A DNA stretch of 40,126 nucleotides from Bacteroidota bacterium. GTDB taxonomy: Bacteria > Bacteroidota > Bacteroidia > Bacteroidales > F082. The position numbers and the translations under genes were made by a program. Of the stretch, positions 26,654-36,000 are shown in pieces (position 1 is the first letter of the stretch; each line of letters begins with the position of its first letter). The stretch lies in the NCBI GenBank assembly GCA_003232915.1, contig QIKE01000005.1:1-40126 (forward strand), given 5' to 3'. The notes beneath the pieces are model-generated. The model ran no database searches, was not told where the DNA came from, and saw nothing but the letters and a program-made list of their open reading frames with translations.

Positions 26654-26738
26654 CTAAAATGATAAATATATTTTACAATTGTTATCTTTTTCTTTTATTT
26701 GCATAAAATATGTAATTTATTAAATAGAATGTTGCAAT

Positions 26739-27203
26739 ATGAACTTTCGAATTGATAGTTTGGATAAAAAAATCCTTAGTATCTTAACAAAAGATGCGAG
26801 GACCCCCTATTTGGAAATTGCAAGGAAATGTAGGGTTTCGGGAGCAGCAATACATCAAAGAGTTGAAAAAATGAAAGAAGCGGGAGTTTTTTCCGGTTCA
26901 CAATTTTGTATCGAACCACTAGGTATGGGTTATATGACACAAGCATTCGTCGGAATTCAAGTAAACCTGACGAGTACCCGTACTCACGATGAGGTATTCG
27001 AAAAAATTAAGAAAATACCCGAAGTAGTCGAATGCTACCACACAACGGGAAAATATTCGCTTTTTCTGAAAATTTATTCTAAAAATAACGAACATTTGAA
27101 GAAAATTCTTGTTGAGAACATTCAATCTATTCTTGAAGTAACATCAACCGAAACATTTATATCTTTGGAGGAGGGTTTCAGGAGGCAGTTGCCCATACAA
27201 TAA
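26739..27203 (+). CDS. Lrp/AsnC-family transcriptional regulator
   Basis: A 154-residue regulator with an N-terminal winged helix-turn-helix (LDKKILSILTKDARTPYLEIARKC then VSGAAIHQRVEKM) and a C-terminal RAM/AsnC ligand-binding domain (about residues 65-150), with VVECYHTTGKYSLFLKIY. Such proteins form octamers or dimers that sense amino acids. It is divergent from the methionine gamma-lyase-like gene, its most probable target, and ends six bases before the GT-C-type membrane gene, which is probably cotranscribed. Confidence 0.9.
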   Translation: MNFRIDSLDKKILSILTKDARTPYLEIARKCRVSGAAIHQRVEKMKEAGVFSGSQFCIEPLGMGYMTQAFVGIQVNLTSTRTHDEVFEKIKKIPEVVECYHTTGKYSLFLKIYSKNNEHLKKILVENIQSILEVTSTETFISLEEGFRRQLPIQ

Positions 27204-27209
27204 ACGGAT

Positions 27210-29051
27210 ATGTCAGGAAAAAGAAAAGAAGATCTCATTATCATCATACTCCTTGTATTTCTTGCTGTTACCGTAGCTTTTGTGGTAAACATTATTGGAC
27301 CCACCAAACCACGTAGCATTGTTATTCAAGGCGACGGTTGTGGACACTACGACTATCTTCCTGCAATTTTTGTTTACCACAGTGTTGACTTTACTCCTGT
27401 TTTTCAAGCCGAAAAACAGCGACACGGTAAAGAATATTTTGGGCACTATTTCCATAAGGTGAATGGGGTTTTTATAAATAAATACACTTCGGGAACAGCC
27501 TTGATGATTTTACCTTTTTTCCTGTTCTCATGGCTGTTTTCGCTGCTTTGGGGTTATCCCCTTGATGGTTTCAATGTGTTTTTTCAATATTCTCCGGTAG
27601 TTGCAGCAATCTTTTGGATAGTAACCGGTTTGTGGTTTTTTATTAAGTTGTTACTAACCTTTGGTATTAAAAAAAAGCCGGCTTTTCTTTTTGGTCTTAT
27701 GGTTTTGTTCGGAACAAATTTGTTTGTTTATACTTTTATCACTCCTGCTTTTTCACATGTTTATTCGTTTGCCGTAATGGCAATGCTTTTGTTTACCATC
27801 AGGAAATATTTTCTTTTATTCGACAATAAGTATTTGTATCTTTCTGCATACCTTTATGGACTGTTGATACTTATACGTCCAGTAAACGCTATTGCACTTT
27901 TCGTACTGCCATTGTTAGCAGACTCGACAACTATTTTTTTTAAGGCATTTCGTTATGCTACAAAACCAGGAAAAATCCTGTTGATTATATTTTTCGTTGT
28001 ATTCGCATTCAGTCCGCAAATCATTATCACCACATTGCAAACGGGTAAGCCTTTTATTTACGGATATGCTAATGAAGGATTTTATTTTGCACATCCACAA
28101 ATTATCAATTTTTTGTTTAGCTATCGAAAAGGCTGGTTCGTTTACACACCGCTGATGTTACTGCTGTTTCCGGCAATTATTTATTTTTTCAAAAAGAATT
28201 GCCTTATTTTTTGGATATTTGTGTTGTTTTTTGCCCTGCAGGTTTATTTGTTTTCTTCGTGGTGGAACTGGTTTTATGGCGATAGTTTCGGTATGCGCCC
28301 AATGATAGACTTTTATGCGCTGTTTATGTTGCTGATTTCTATATTTATTACAAAAATAAAAAATCGAAAAATTTTGTTGATTGCAGGATTATTTATTGCT
28401 TTTTCTATTTTTCTCAATCTGTTTCAATCGTACCAATATGCCGAAGGAATTATCCACCCCGACTCAATGAACAAAAAGGCTTATTGGTATGTTTTTTTGA
28501 AAGGAGGTTCGCGGTATAAATACAAAATTAAAGGAGAAGACGAATCGTTTTACGGAAAACTTGATAAACGTCCGTATTTTACCACAGAAAACAATATTGA
28601 CAATCCTCCAAAAGGCTGGCAAAACAGATTGAAATCATTTCCCGATCCTAATAATTCGTCGAACAAAATAGTAAAACTCTCGAGAAAAATAATTTACAGT
28701 CCCACATTTGTTTACTATATTCCCAAAAGTATGAAACTTAAAAATAATTTTTATATTATTTTTAATACTCGCTATTACGAATTATCTAAAGAAAGCATTG
28801 CCAGAGCACTTTTTGTTGTCGATATTTCAAACCATTCAAAAAAGACGGTTTTTTATAAAACTTTTTCGCTCGAACGACTTCCCGGGGGAGATAGCCGACA
28901 ATGGAAAAACAGCCATATTGGTTTTAAACTTCCCGAAATTCAAAAAAGTTTTAAAAAAATAAAATTCTATATTTGGAACATGGGAAAAGGCACTTTTTAT
29001 CTTGATGACTTGAAGATTTCTTTTTATCAGTATCGCAGGCCGGCAAGTTAG
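27210..29051 (+). CDS. Polytopic membrane protein, GT-C glycosyltransferase-like
   Basis: A 613-residue membrane protein with about eleven hydrophobic helices in the first 410 residues and a soluble C-terminal part of about 200 residues ending DLKISFYQY. After the first helix the loop carries QGDGCGHYDYLPAI. An acidic pair in this loop is typical of GT-C lipid-linked sugar transferases such as ArnT/PMT. Further helices include LFGTNLFVYTFITPAFSH and SYRKGWFVYTPL. The C-terminal domain looks beta-rich, possibly a carbohydrate-binding fold, though this is inference. It starts six bases after the Lrp-type gene. Donor and acceptor are unknown. Confidence 0.68.
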   Translation: MSGKRKEDLIIIILLVFLAVTVAFVVNIIGPTKPRSIVIQGDGCGHYDYLPAIFVYHSVDFTPVFQAEKQRHGKEYFGHYFHKVNGVFINKYTSGTALMILPFFLFSWLFSLLWGYPLDGFNVFFQYSPVVAAIFWIVTGLWFFIKLLLTFGIKKKPAFLFGLMVLFGTNLFVYTFITPAFSHVYSFAVMAMLLFTIRKYFLLFDNKYLYLSAYLYGLLILIRPVNAIALFVLPLLADSTTIFFKAFRYATKPGKILLIIFFVVFAFSPQIIITTLQTGKPFIYGYANEGFYFAHPQIINFLFSYRKGWFVYTPLMLLLFPAIIYFFKKNCLIFWIFVLFFALQVYLFSSWWNWFYGDSFGMRPMIDFYALFMLLISIFITKIKNRKILLIAGLFIAFSIFLNLFQSYQYAEGIIHPDSMNKKAYWYVFLKGGSRYKYKIKGEDESFYGKLDKRPYFTTENNIDNPPKGWQNRLKSFPDPNNSSNKIVKLSRKIIYSPTFVYYIPKSMKLKNNFYIIFNTRYYELSKESIARALFVVDISNHSKKTVFYKTFSLERLPGGDSRQWKNSHIGFKLPEIQKSFKKIKFYIWNMGKGTFYLDDLKISFYQYRRPAS

Positions 29052-29144
29052 TCCACAACGTTCATATTGCTTTCTTTTATCTATCATTCAATTTATTGAG
29101 CTATCCAAAAGTTTTATACCTTTACATAAAAAATAACACTTATT

Positions 29145-29960
29145 ATGAATGCCTTTAGAAAAAAACTGTATGAAATTATTTTCGAAGCCGACACCAAAGC
29201 GGGAAAAATTTTCGATATTATACTTCTCATTTCCATTCTTGTTAGTGTAGTTGTAGTAATTCTTGACAGTGTAAAAGCAATTCACGCTAACTTTTCCGAA
29301 CTTTTTTACTTGCTTGAATGGTTTCTTACCGTATTGTTCAGTACTGAATATATTTTGCGTCTTTATACGGTAAACAAACCGCTTCGGTACATTTTCAGCT
29401 TTTACGGTCTCGTAGATTTGTTATCCGTTTTACCAAGTTATCTGAGTATGATTTTCATCGGCTCACATTACCTGTCGGTTATTAGGGTTTTCCGCTTGCT
29501 TAGAATTTTCAGAGTACTAAAACTTGCAAGGTACGTTAGTGCGGCTAATGTATTATCGGATGCATTGAAAAGTAGCAAAGCCAAAATCGTTGTATTTTTT
29601 GAGCTTGTCGCACTTATTGTAATCATTATCGGCTCAATAATGTACCTTGTTGAAGGTTCTGAAAACGGATTTGATAACATCCCAAAATCAATTTATTGGG
29701 CTATTGTAACCATTACCACTGTTGGATATGGCGACATTGCACCGCAAACGATTATAGGTCAGGTATTTGCATCATTACTGATGCTCACAGGTTATGCCAT
29801 TATTGCGGTTCCAACAGGTATCGTTACTGTAGAGGCTAGAAAAAATTCAAAAACAAATGTCAAAAAAATCAGCAATACTCAAGTTTGTCAAAATTGCCAA
29901 TACTATCAACACGACGACGACGCTAAGTACTGTAAACTATGTGGATATAAGTTGCAATGA
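29145..29960 (+). CDS. Voltage-gated potassium channel-like ion transporter with C-terminal zinc ribbon
   Basis: A 271-residue inner-membrane channel with six transmembrane helices. S4 reads RVFRLLRIFRVLKLARY, with regularly spaced arginines, and the pore loop holds the K+ selectivity filter TTVGYGD. After S6 the usual cytoplasmic tail is short and ends in a compact zinc-ribbon-like motif with C248, C251, C263 and C266 (CQNC, then CKLC). That tail could sense metal or redox state or aid assembly, which is inference. It has no obvious operon partner: 93 bases separate it from the GT-C-like gene, and it is convergent with the LytTR gene. Confidence 0.9.
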   Translation: MNAFRKKLYEIIFEADTKAGKIFDIILLISILVSVVVVILDSVKAIHANFSELFYLLEWFLTVLFSTEYILRLYTVNKPLRYIFSFYGLVDLLSVLPSYLSMIFIGSHYLSVIRVFRLLRIFRVLKLARYVSAANVLSDALKSSKAKIVVFFELVALIVIIIGSIMYLVEGSENGFDNIPKSIYWAIVTITTVGYGDIAPQTIIGQVFASLLMLTGYAIIAVPTGIVTVEARKNSKTNVKKISNTQVCQNCQYYQHDDDAKYCKLCGYKLQ

Positions 29961-30038
29961 TTTTATAACTTTGTTTTTCAAAAAAAATATAAAAAAGAAC
30001 CTCAAAAAAAAATTCACGAAAACCCTGCATAGGCCACA

Positions 30039-30773
30039 CTACATTTGCGAAAGTGTCGCGAAAAAATCATCTTTACGACGGCGTGAAACCTGAAGTTCGG
30101 TACCATCTTCCATAATCACCGTTCCCCCTTCGCCTTTAATATATTTTTTGAGGTATGCCAAATTGATGATGTCAGATTTGTGAATCCTAAAAAAGCCTTT
30201 GGTAGTAAGGATGTCTTCGTATTCTTTGAGAGTTTTAGATACCATAATTTTTTCGCCCCCGGTTAAATAAAAAGTGGTATAATTGTTATCGGCTTGGCAA
30301 CGAACAATGTCTTCAATTAGCACAAATTCGATTCCATAAAGCGAAGGTAGGGCGATTTTATCAATACGATGAACATTATTAAGCAGCAAATCAAGCTTTT
30401 GTTTCACTTCAGTCAACGATTTTTGTTGCCGGATTTTGTCAATAGCTTTTTGCAATTCGACAAGTTCTACGGGTTTCAGCAGAAAATCGACAGCACTAAA
30501 TTTTATGGCGGTAATAGCAAAATAGTCGTAGGCCGAAACAAAAATTACTTGAAGGTTTGTACGGTCGATACCCGCCAACAAATCGAAACCGGTTCCATCT
30601 TGCATTTGCACATCAAGAAAAAGTAATTCGGGTTTTTCTTCCACAATTATTTTCATACCGCTTTCAACTCCAAAGGCTTCTCCCACAACCTCAACATCTT
30701 CAAAACCTGTGTTAATCAATCCGGTTAAATATTCTCGGGCTTTCGACTCATCATCTACAACAACTGCTCTCAT
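30039..30773 (-). CDS. LytTR-family response regulator
   Basis: A 244-residue two-component regulator. The receiver domain (residues 1-115) has D8/D9, the phosphoacceptor D54 in LFLDVQMQDG, the VSAYDY segment and the LLKP lysine. The C-terminal LytTR DNA-binding domain (about 140-240) has the segments VRCQADNNYTTFYL, FFRIHKSDIINLAYL and VSRRRKDDF. It lies 55 bases downstream of the LytS-type kinase on the same strand and also has its own candidate promoter, so it may be made at a higher level than the kinase. Confidence 0.93.
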   Translation of the reverse strand: MRAVVVDDESKAREYLTGLINTGFEDVEVVGEAFGVESGMKIIVEEKPELLFLDVQMQDGTGFDLLAGIDRTNLQVIFVSAYDYFAITAIKFSAVDFLLKPVELVELQKAIDKIRQQKSLTEVKQKLDLLLNNVHRIDKIALPSLYGIEFVLIEDIVRCQADNNYTTFYLTGGEKIMVSKTLKEYEDILTTKGFFRIHKSDIINLAYLKKYIKGEGGTVIMEDGTELQVSRRRKDDFFATLSQM

Positions 30774-30804
30774 GAGGATTTAATATTGCATTTTTATAAA
30801 AAAA

Positions 30805-30812
30805 CAAATTTA
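30805..30812 (-). promoter_or_regulatory. -7 promoter element of the response regulator gene
   Basis: TAAATTTG on the minus strand is a perfect TAnnTTTG match, placed 31 bases before the regulator start and within the 55-base gap after the kinase gene. No -33 element was found. Confidence 0.5.
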
Positions 30813-30828
30813 CAAGCATTTTCGATAA

Positions 30829-32802
30829 TTATTCTTCTTCGTAAGGAATTTTTATAATAACTTTTGTTCCTGCAACATTTCCTGCTTCATCTTTTAAGTC
30901 GATAATTTCAAAACCGGCATTTTCATCTTTATCTTTTAGAGCCGAAAAACGTTCGTTAGTTACCTGTGTTCCCAGAGAATTATGTACTATACCCTTCTTA
31001 TTTTTCAATTTTTCGGATTGTTCACAGCCTACCCCGTTGTCTTGCACCACACACACAAGTAATTGTCCGTTTTTTTGAAAAGAGATCCTAATCCACCCTT
31101 TATCCTTTTTATTTTTAAAGCCGTGTTTTATTGAGTTTTCGATAAACGGCTGAATCAGCATTGGCGAAATATACGTATCTTTTGCGCTGATGTTGCCGGC
31201 AAGTTGTATTTCAAAATCAAAACGGTTTTCAAAACGCAATTTTTCCAAATCCAGATTTAGTTGTAAAGCTTGAATTTCGTCTTCGAGGGCAATGCTTGCT
31301 TTGCGCGAATTTTCTAAAATCAAACGCATTAATCGCGCAAATTTGGTAAGATATAGTTGTGCTTCTTTGATATTGTTTGTCCCGATAAAGCTATTGATCG
31401 AATTTAATGAGTTAAAAATAAAATGAGGATTCATTTGCGAACGCAACAACCGCTGTTCGATGCTGATTTTGGCTTTTTCCAAAGTCGCTTTTTCTTTCAA
31501 TTCTTTCATCCTGTAGCGGTTAAATAAAAGATAAACAACAAATAAGATAAATAAAATTGCAATAGCTAAAAAGTATTTTTGGTTTCGCTGCACTTGAAGC
31601 TCAAGTTCTTTAGCTTTTTTATCGGCCGTTAAGATCGCTATTTCACGTTCTTTTTGCGCCGTCTTGAATTTCGTTTCCAATTCATTGACCGCTTTCATAC
31701 TTTTATCGTTAAACAAACTGGCGTTAAGCGTCATATACTTTTGAGACCAAATATAAAGTGCTTCTGATTTTTTTTTCAACCGTGCATTTTCAATCAAGCC
31801 TTTGTAAGCTTCAAGAAGATTGTTTTTTACCTGAAGTTTTTGAGCCATCTGCAAGCCTTTCAACAAATAGTTTTCTGCTTTGTTAAAATATCCCAAAGTA
31901 TTAAGTGTTTGACCTATTTTTATGCTCATTAGTGATACGTTTAAACCGTCCGGTATTTTCTTGCTTATTTTCAAAGCCTTTTTATAATTTTCCAAAGCTT
32001 TGCGATACTCCTTTTTATCGAAATAAACATCGCCCATATTACTGATGGAAATTAAAATAGAGTGTTGTTTTCCGTATTTTGTATTGATTTGATATGATTT
32101 TTCAAAATACTTTTGAGCTTCTTCCGAATTACCCAACTTGCGATATACTTCACCGATGTTGTTATATACCGAACCTTTTCGTTCTTCCTCTCCCTTTTTG
32201 TCTAAAATCAACAACGCATGTTGATAGCTCTCAAGTGCCTGATTGTATTTTTTCCAATCAAAATAACTAATACCCATATTATTGTATGCGAGAAGCATAT
32301 TTTCATAATCATCTTTTCTTTCGGCAAAGGTTAGGTTTTGCTGATAATTAGCGAGAGCCTCGGAATAATTTCCCAAACGCATTTGAACAACCGCAAGATT
32401 GTTCCTTACAAAAATAATCCCCGTCGTATCGGCGATGCTTTTAAAAATTTTCAGAGCACTATCAAGATAAGGTACCGCACTATCGTAATAGCCTGTTTCG
32501 GAATAAGGCATAGCCGTAATGTTGTAGGCCATAGCTATCCCCTTTTTATTACCCAATTTTGCGGCAAGTCGTCTAGCGATGGCAGCATACCTTTTTGCCG
32601 TATCGAACGAAACACGACTATAATAATCGGTTAGAACAATGGCGGCTTTTATTATTCTTTTATCAGGATGTTCAAAATTATATTTGTTACATACAACTGC
32701 TTTCAAACTATCAACTCCGGCATCAGCCATTTTAAAAAAGAAAAGTAAAAAAATAAAAAATAAAACTCTCAAAATACTTGAAATAACATTTTTTAAACTC
32801 AT
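30829..32802 (-). CDS. TPR-containing LytS-type sensor histidine kinase
   Basis: A 657-residue membrane kinase. An N-terminal hydrophobic signal or anchor (residues about 8-26) is followed by seven or so TPR repeats to about residue 370, expected in the periplasm. A coiled segment and a transmembrane helix (about residues 405-425, FLAIAILFILFVVYLLF) come next. The His_kinase domain has H460 in QMNPHFIFNSLNS and the ATPase domain has NSIKHGF and VQDNGVGC. It pairs with the LytTR regulator just downstream. The input signal is unknown. It is divergent from the T9SS-secreted protein gene, a plausible but unproven target. Confidence 0.93.
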   Translation of the reverse strand: MSLKNVISSILRVLFFIFLLFFFKMADAGVDSLKAVVCNKYNFEHPDKRIIKAAIVLTDYYSRVSFDTAKRYAAIARRLAAKLGNKKGIAMAYNITAMPYSETGYYDSAVPYLDSALKIFKSIADTTGIIFVRNNLAVVQMRLGNYSEALANYQQNLTFAERKDDYENMLLAYNNMGISYFDWKKYNQALESYQHALLILDKKGEEERKGSVYNNIGEVYRKLGNSEEAQKYFEKSYQINTKYGKQHSILISISNMGDVYFDKKEYRKALENYKKALKISKKIPDGLNVSLMSIKIGQTLNTLGYFNKAENYLLKGLQMAQKLQVKNNLLEAYKGLIENARLKKKSEALYIWSQKYMTLNASLFNDKSMKAVNELETKFKTAQKEREIAILTADKKAKELELQVQRNQKYFLAIAILFILFVVYLLFNRYRMKELKEKATLEKAKISIEQRLLRSQMNPHFIFNSLNSINSFIGTNNIKEAQLYLTKFARLMRLILENSRKASIALEDEIQALQLNLDLEKLRFENRFDFEIQLAGNISAKDTYISPMLIQPFIENSIKHGFKNKKDKGWIRISFQKNGQLLVCVVQDNGVGCEQSEKLKNKKGIVHNSLGTQVTNERFSALKDKDENAGFEIIDLKDEAGNVAGTKVIIKIPYEEE

Positions 32803-32871
32803 TTTTATCTTCCGTTAAAAATTTCTCTACCACCGTTTATTCTAACAAAACCGCCACTCACTAATTGCTAC

Positions 32872-32902
32872 TTGCATTGCCTTGTAGTTATGTATAGTTT
32901 TG
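32872..32902 (+). promoter_or_regulatory. Promoter of the T9SS-secreted protein gene
   Basis: TTG (32872-32874), a 20-base spacer and TAGTTTTG (32895-32902) fit the Bacteroidetes promoter. Transcription from about 32907 leaves a leader near 100 bases, so the longest frame starting at 32872 cannot be the translated form. Confidence 0.65.
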
Positions 32903-33009
32903 ACTTAAAATTATCAATAAAAATATACTATTTTTTAACAAATTTAATAAATAATCTTATACTTAATTTAAAAACATCAAATATTTCATTACACAAAAAC
33001 AAAATTACC

Positions 33010-36000
33010 ATGAAAAACGAATACAATTATAATGAAAAGGTCATTTATAGATTCATACATTTTATCTCACTGACATTTTTTTTACTCTTATCCGGTTTTG
33101 CCATCACACAGGAACGCATAAATCTCGGATTATACGGGGGAGCCAGCCTTGATTTAGCATATGATACAAATTATCGCATATTTTCGGCAGTACGTTCTCC
33201 AGGATCTCTCTTTTATAGTGACGATACCTGCAAAACGTGGACACAAGCATTTCCCACCGACTCGTTAGAATACGGAACACAACAAGGTTGGAGCGGAGGA
33301 CGGCAACTTGTTACCAACTTAATTGGCTGGATTGGCATTCGCACCGAAGAAGAAGGAGGAACCTACAATTCTTCGGTAATATCGTTTTACGACGGTGACA
33401 GCGGAACCTTCAGGACAGCTTTCAACAACGAAATTTTGTCGACTATCGACCCTGCTGCTAGTTTTGCACGTGTTTCAGCGGTAGGTATTACCGACCATTG
33501 GTTTTATATAGGCATGGATAATTATTTGTTGCGCATGAACGATACATCTACCTATGGTGCTCATAATGTGCTGTTTAATCTCGATACCGTATCGCAAGCC
33601 GACACGTGTACCGAAATTCAATATATTGCCGCAGCAAATACACAATCTGGATTTCCATTGCTTATCGTAACTGTTCCTGCCAATACCGAACCTGGCAATG
33701 GTAAAGGAAAATTATTGTGGTTCGATGGATTCTCCTTCATCGAACGACCTCACCCTACCGAAACCTCGGGTGGTGGTTCTACGTTTGTTTATTATTTCCA
33801 AAAAGTTTGGATTCATCCTGCCGACACAACACTTGATACGGTAATTGTTTCCACAAAAGAAAAAAGTCTCAATACTATAAAAATATTTTATTCGAACACA
33901 AACGGAACAAACTGGACAAACATAACCCCAATTTCAGGTACAAACTGGCCTTTACAAAATGCCGATTACTTTAAGCAATGGGAAAGCAGTATGCCGGTAA
34001 GTCGCGGAATGCGTTTATCCTTTCCCGGAGGAGCGTACTCCGACAATTTCGGGGCTAGCTGGTCGGGTGGAGTGGTGCCTGACAACGCAGTAGCTTTCAG
34101 CCCTAATAACCCCGATTTGATGATCGGCTCAAAAAATAAAGGACCACAACTTAGCTACGATGGCGGTTCTTCTTTTGTCAATCCCGATAACGAAGGCCAC
34201 GCAGCCGTTTCCATTACAAAAATAGCCCAACATAATCGTAAAACATATTACGTAGCTACCAAGACAGGCTTGGGATATACTATTGCATACCACAATAATG
34301 CTGTTATCGGCGTTCGGAAATGGCAACCACCTTATGGAGATTTTCCTATTTCAGGTATTGGTGGCGACGGTGGCGTTACGGCTGTGGACATCGATCCCTC
34401 CGATTCGCTTCATGTGATTGTAGGATACGACAACGGATTTTATTATACAACCACTGGCCCTACAGGTTTTACGCAAATAACACCTACTGATTGGAATTCG
34501 GGAACACATAGAGACGATTATGTGAACGATGTGCAATTTATTAATAGCGATACCATTATTGCAGTGTCAGGTACAGGCTCAAACATATGGCCCAGCTTGT
34601 TGTTCGACTACGGTAACATTTGGCTTTCTACCGACGGTGGAGCCTCGTGGACAAAAAGCCATCCTTCGGACAGCGGGGTGGATTTCGAGCAAGGAAATAC
34701 TGTTGCTGTGGCTCAAAGAAGTAGCAATACCGTTGTGTATGTGGGCTGTGGCTATTGGGATACTTCGTTTCCAACCGTCAATGGACAGTTATGGAAATCA
34801 ACTGATTATGGTAGCACTTGGCATTTTGTTAACACAGGACCAACGAGCCAAAAATCGGGATCAATGATCGACAGTATGCCTATTTACGATATTGATGTTT
34901 ATCCCGAAGCTATCGACACTTTATTCCTCGCCTCCGGCGAAAATCTTAACTTCGCTTTTGCCAAATCGGTCGATGGCGGCACAAACTATTCCTACATAAA
35001 CATTAATCCCGAAGGTGCTTTTTCGTCGGTTATGGTTCACTCCGACAAACCTGATATTGTATCGGTGGCAGCCCGTCGCGACCTATGGCGATATAACACA
35101 ATACTTAACTCATCAACCCTTGTTTTTGAGGGGCTTCCCGGAGAATTTGTTCCCGACCTTGAATACGGCTCAACAATCTTGGGTACCAATATGGGTTTGT
35201 TTAAATTATCGGAAACCCCGGGTAGTATTACAACTGTTTGGAACGGTACGGGCAACTGGTCGGATGCAACCAATTGGTCTAACGGTATCCCTTACAACAT
35301 CTGCAAAGCCATTATCCATTCGGGAAACGTAAACGTTGACATTGATGGCGAAGCAAGCGAACTGGTAATGAATCCGCAAACCGCCTTAACTATTGACTCA
35401 GGAAAAAACGTTAGCATCAACGGCAATTTTACCCTTAAGTCTGACACCAGCGGATATGCATCGTTCATTGATAAAGGAACCTTTACGGTAACGGGAAACA
35501 TACAAGTAGAACGATATATTTCGCAAGATCAATGGCATTACCTCACCCCACCGGTTTCGAACGCTACAGCCAACGTTTTTAATAGTATATATTTAAAATA
35601 TTGGAACGAAAGCAGTCAAAGTTGGATTTATATTACAAATGCTAGCGATCCGCTTTTAGCCGGAAAAGGTTACTCTACGTGGTCGAGTGGCGCCACAACA
35701 GGAAATATTACCCTGGTATATACAGGAAACCTAAATACAGGCGATTATTCTCCCGCAATTTCTTTGAGCGGTGATACAGCCTCCAATTACGGGTGGAACC
35801 TTCTTGGAAATGCTTATCCCTCGGCTTTCGACTGGGATAATGCCAGTATAATTAAAACACATATCGACAATACCGTTTATTATTGGAATGGTACTCAATA
35901 TGTTACATACAACGGAACCACACATATAGGTTCTACCGGTATTTCGCAATATGTTCCTTCGCAACAAGGATTTTTTGTTCATGCTTACGATGCCAATCCT

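Noticed and set aside
32872-33009. N-terminal extension of the T9SS-secreted protein
   Set aside because: A promoter (TTG-N20-TAGTTTTG) lies within it, the encoded residues have low complexity, and the ATG at 33010 gives a proper signal peptide.
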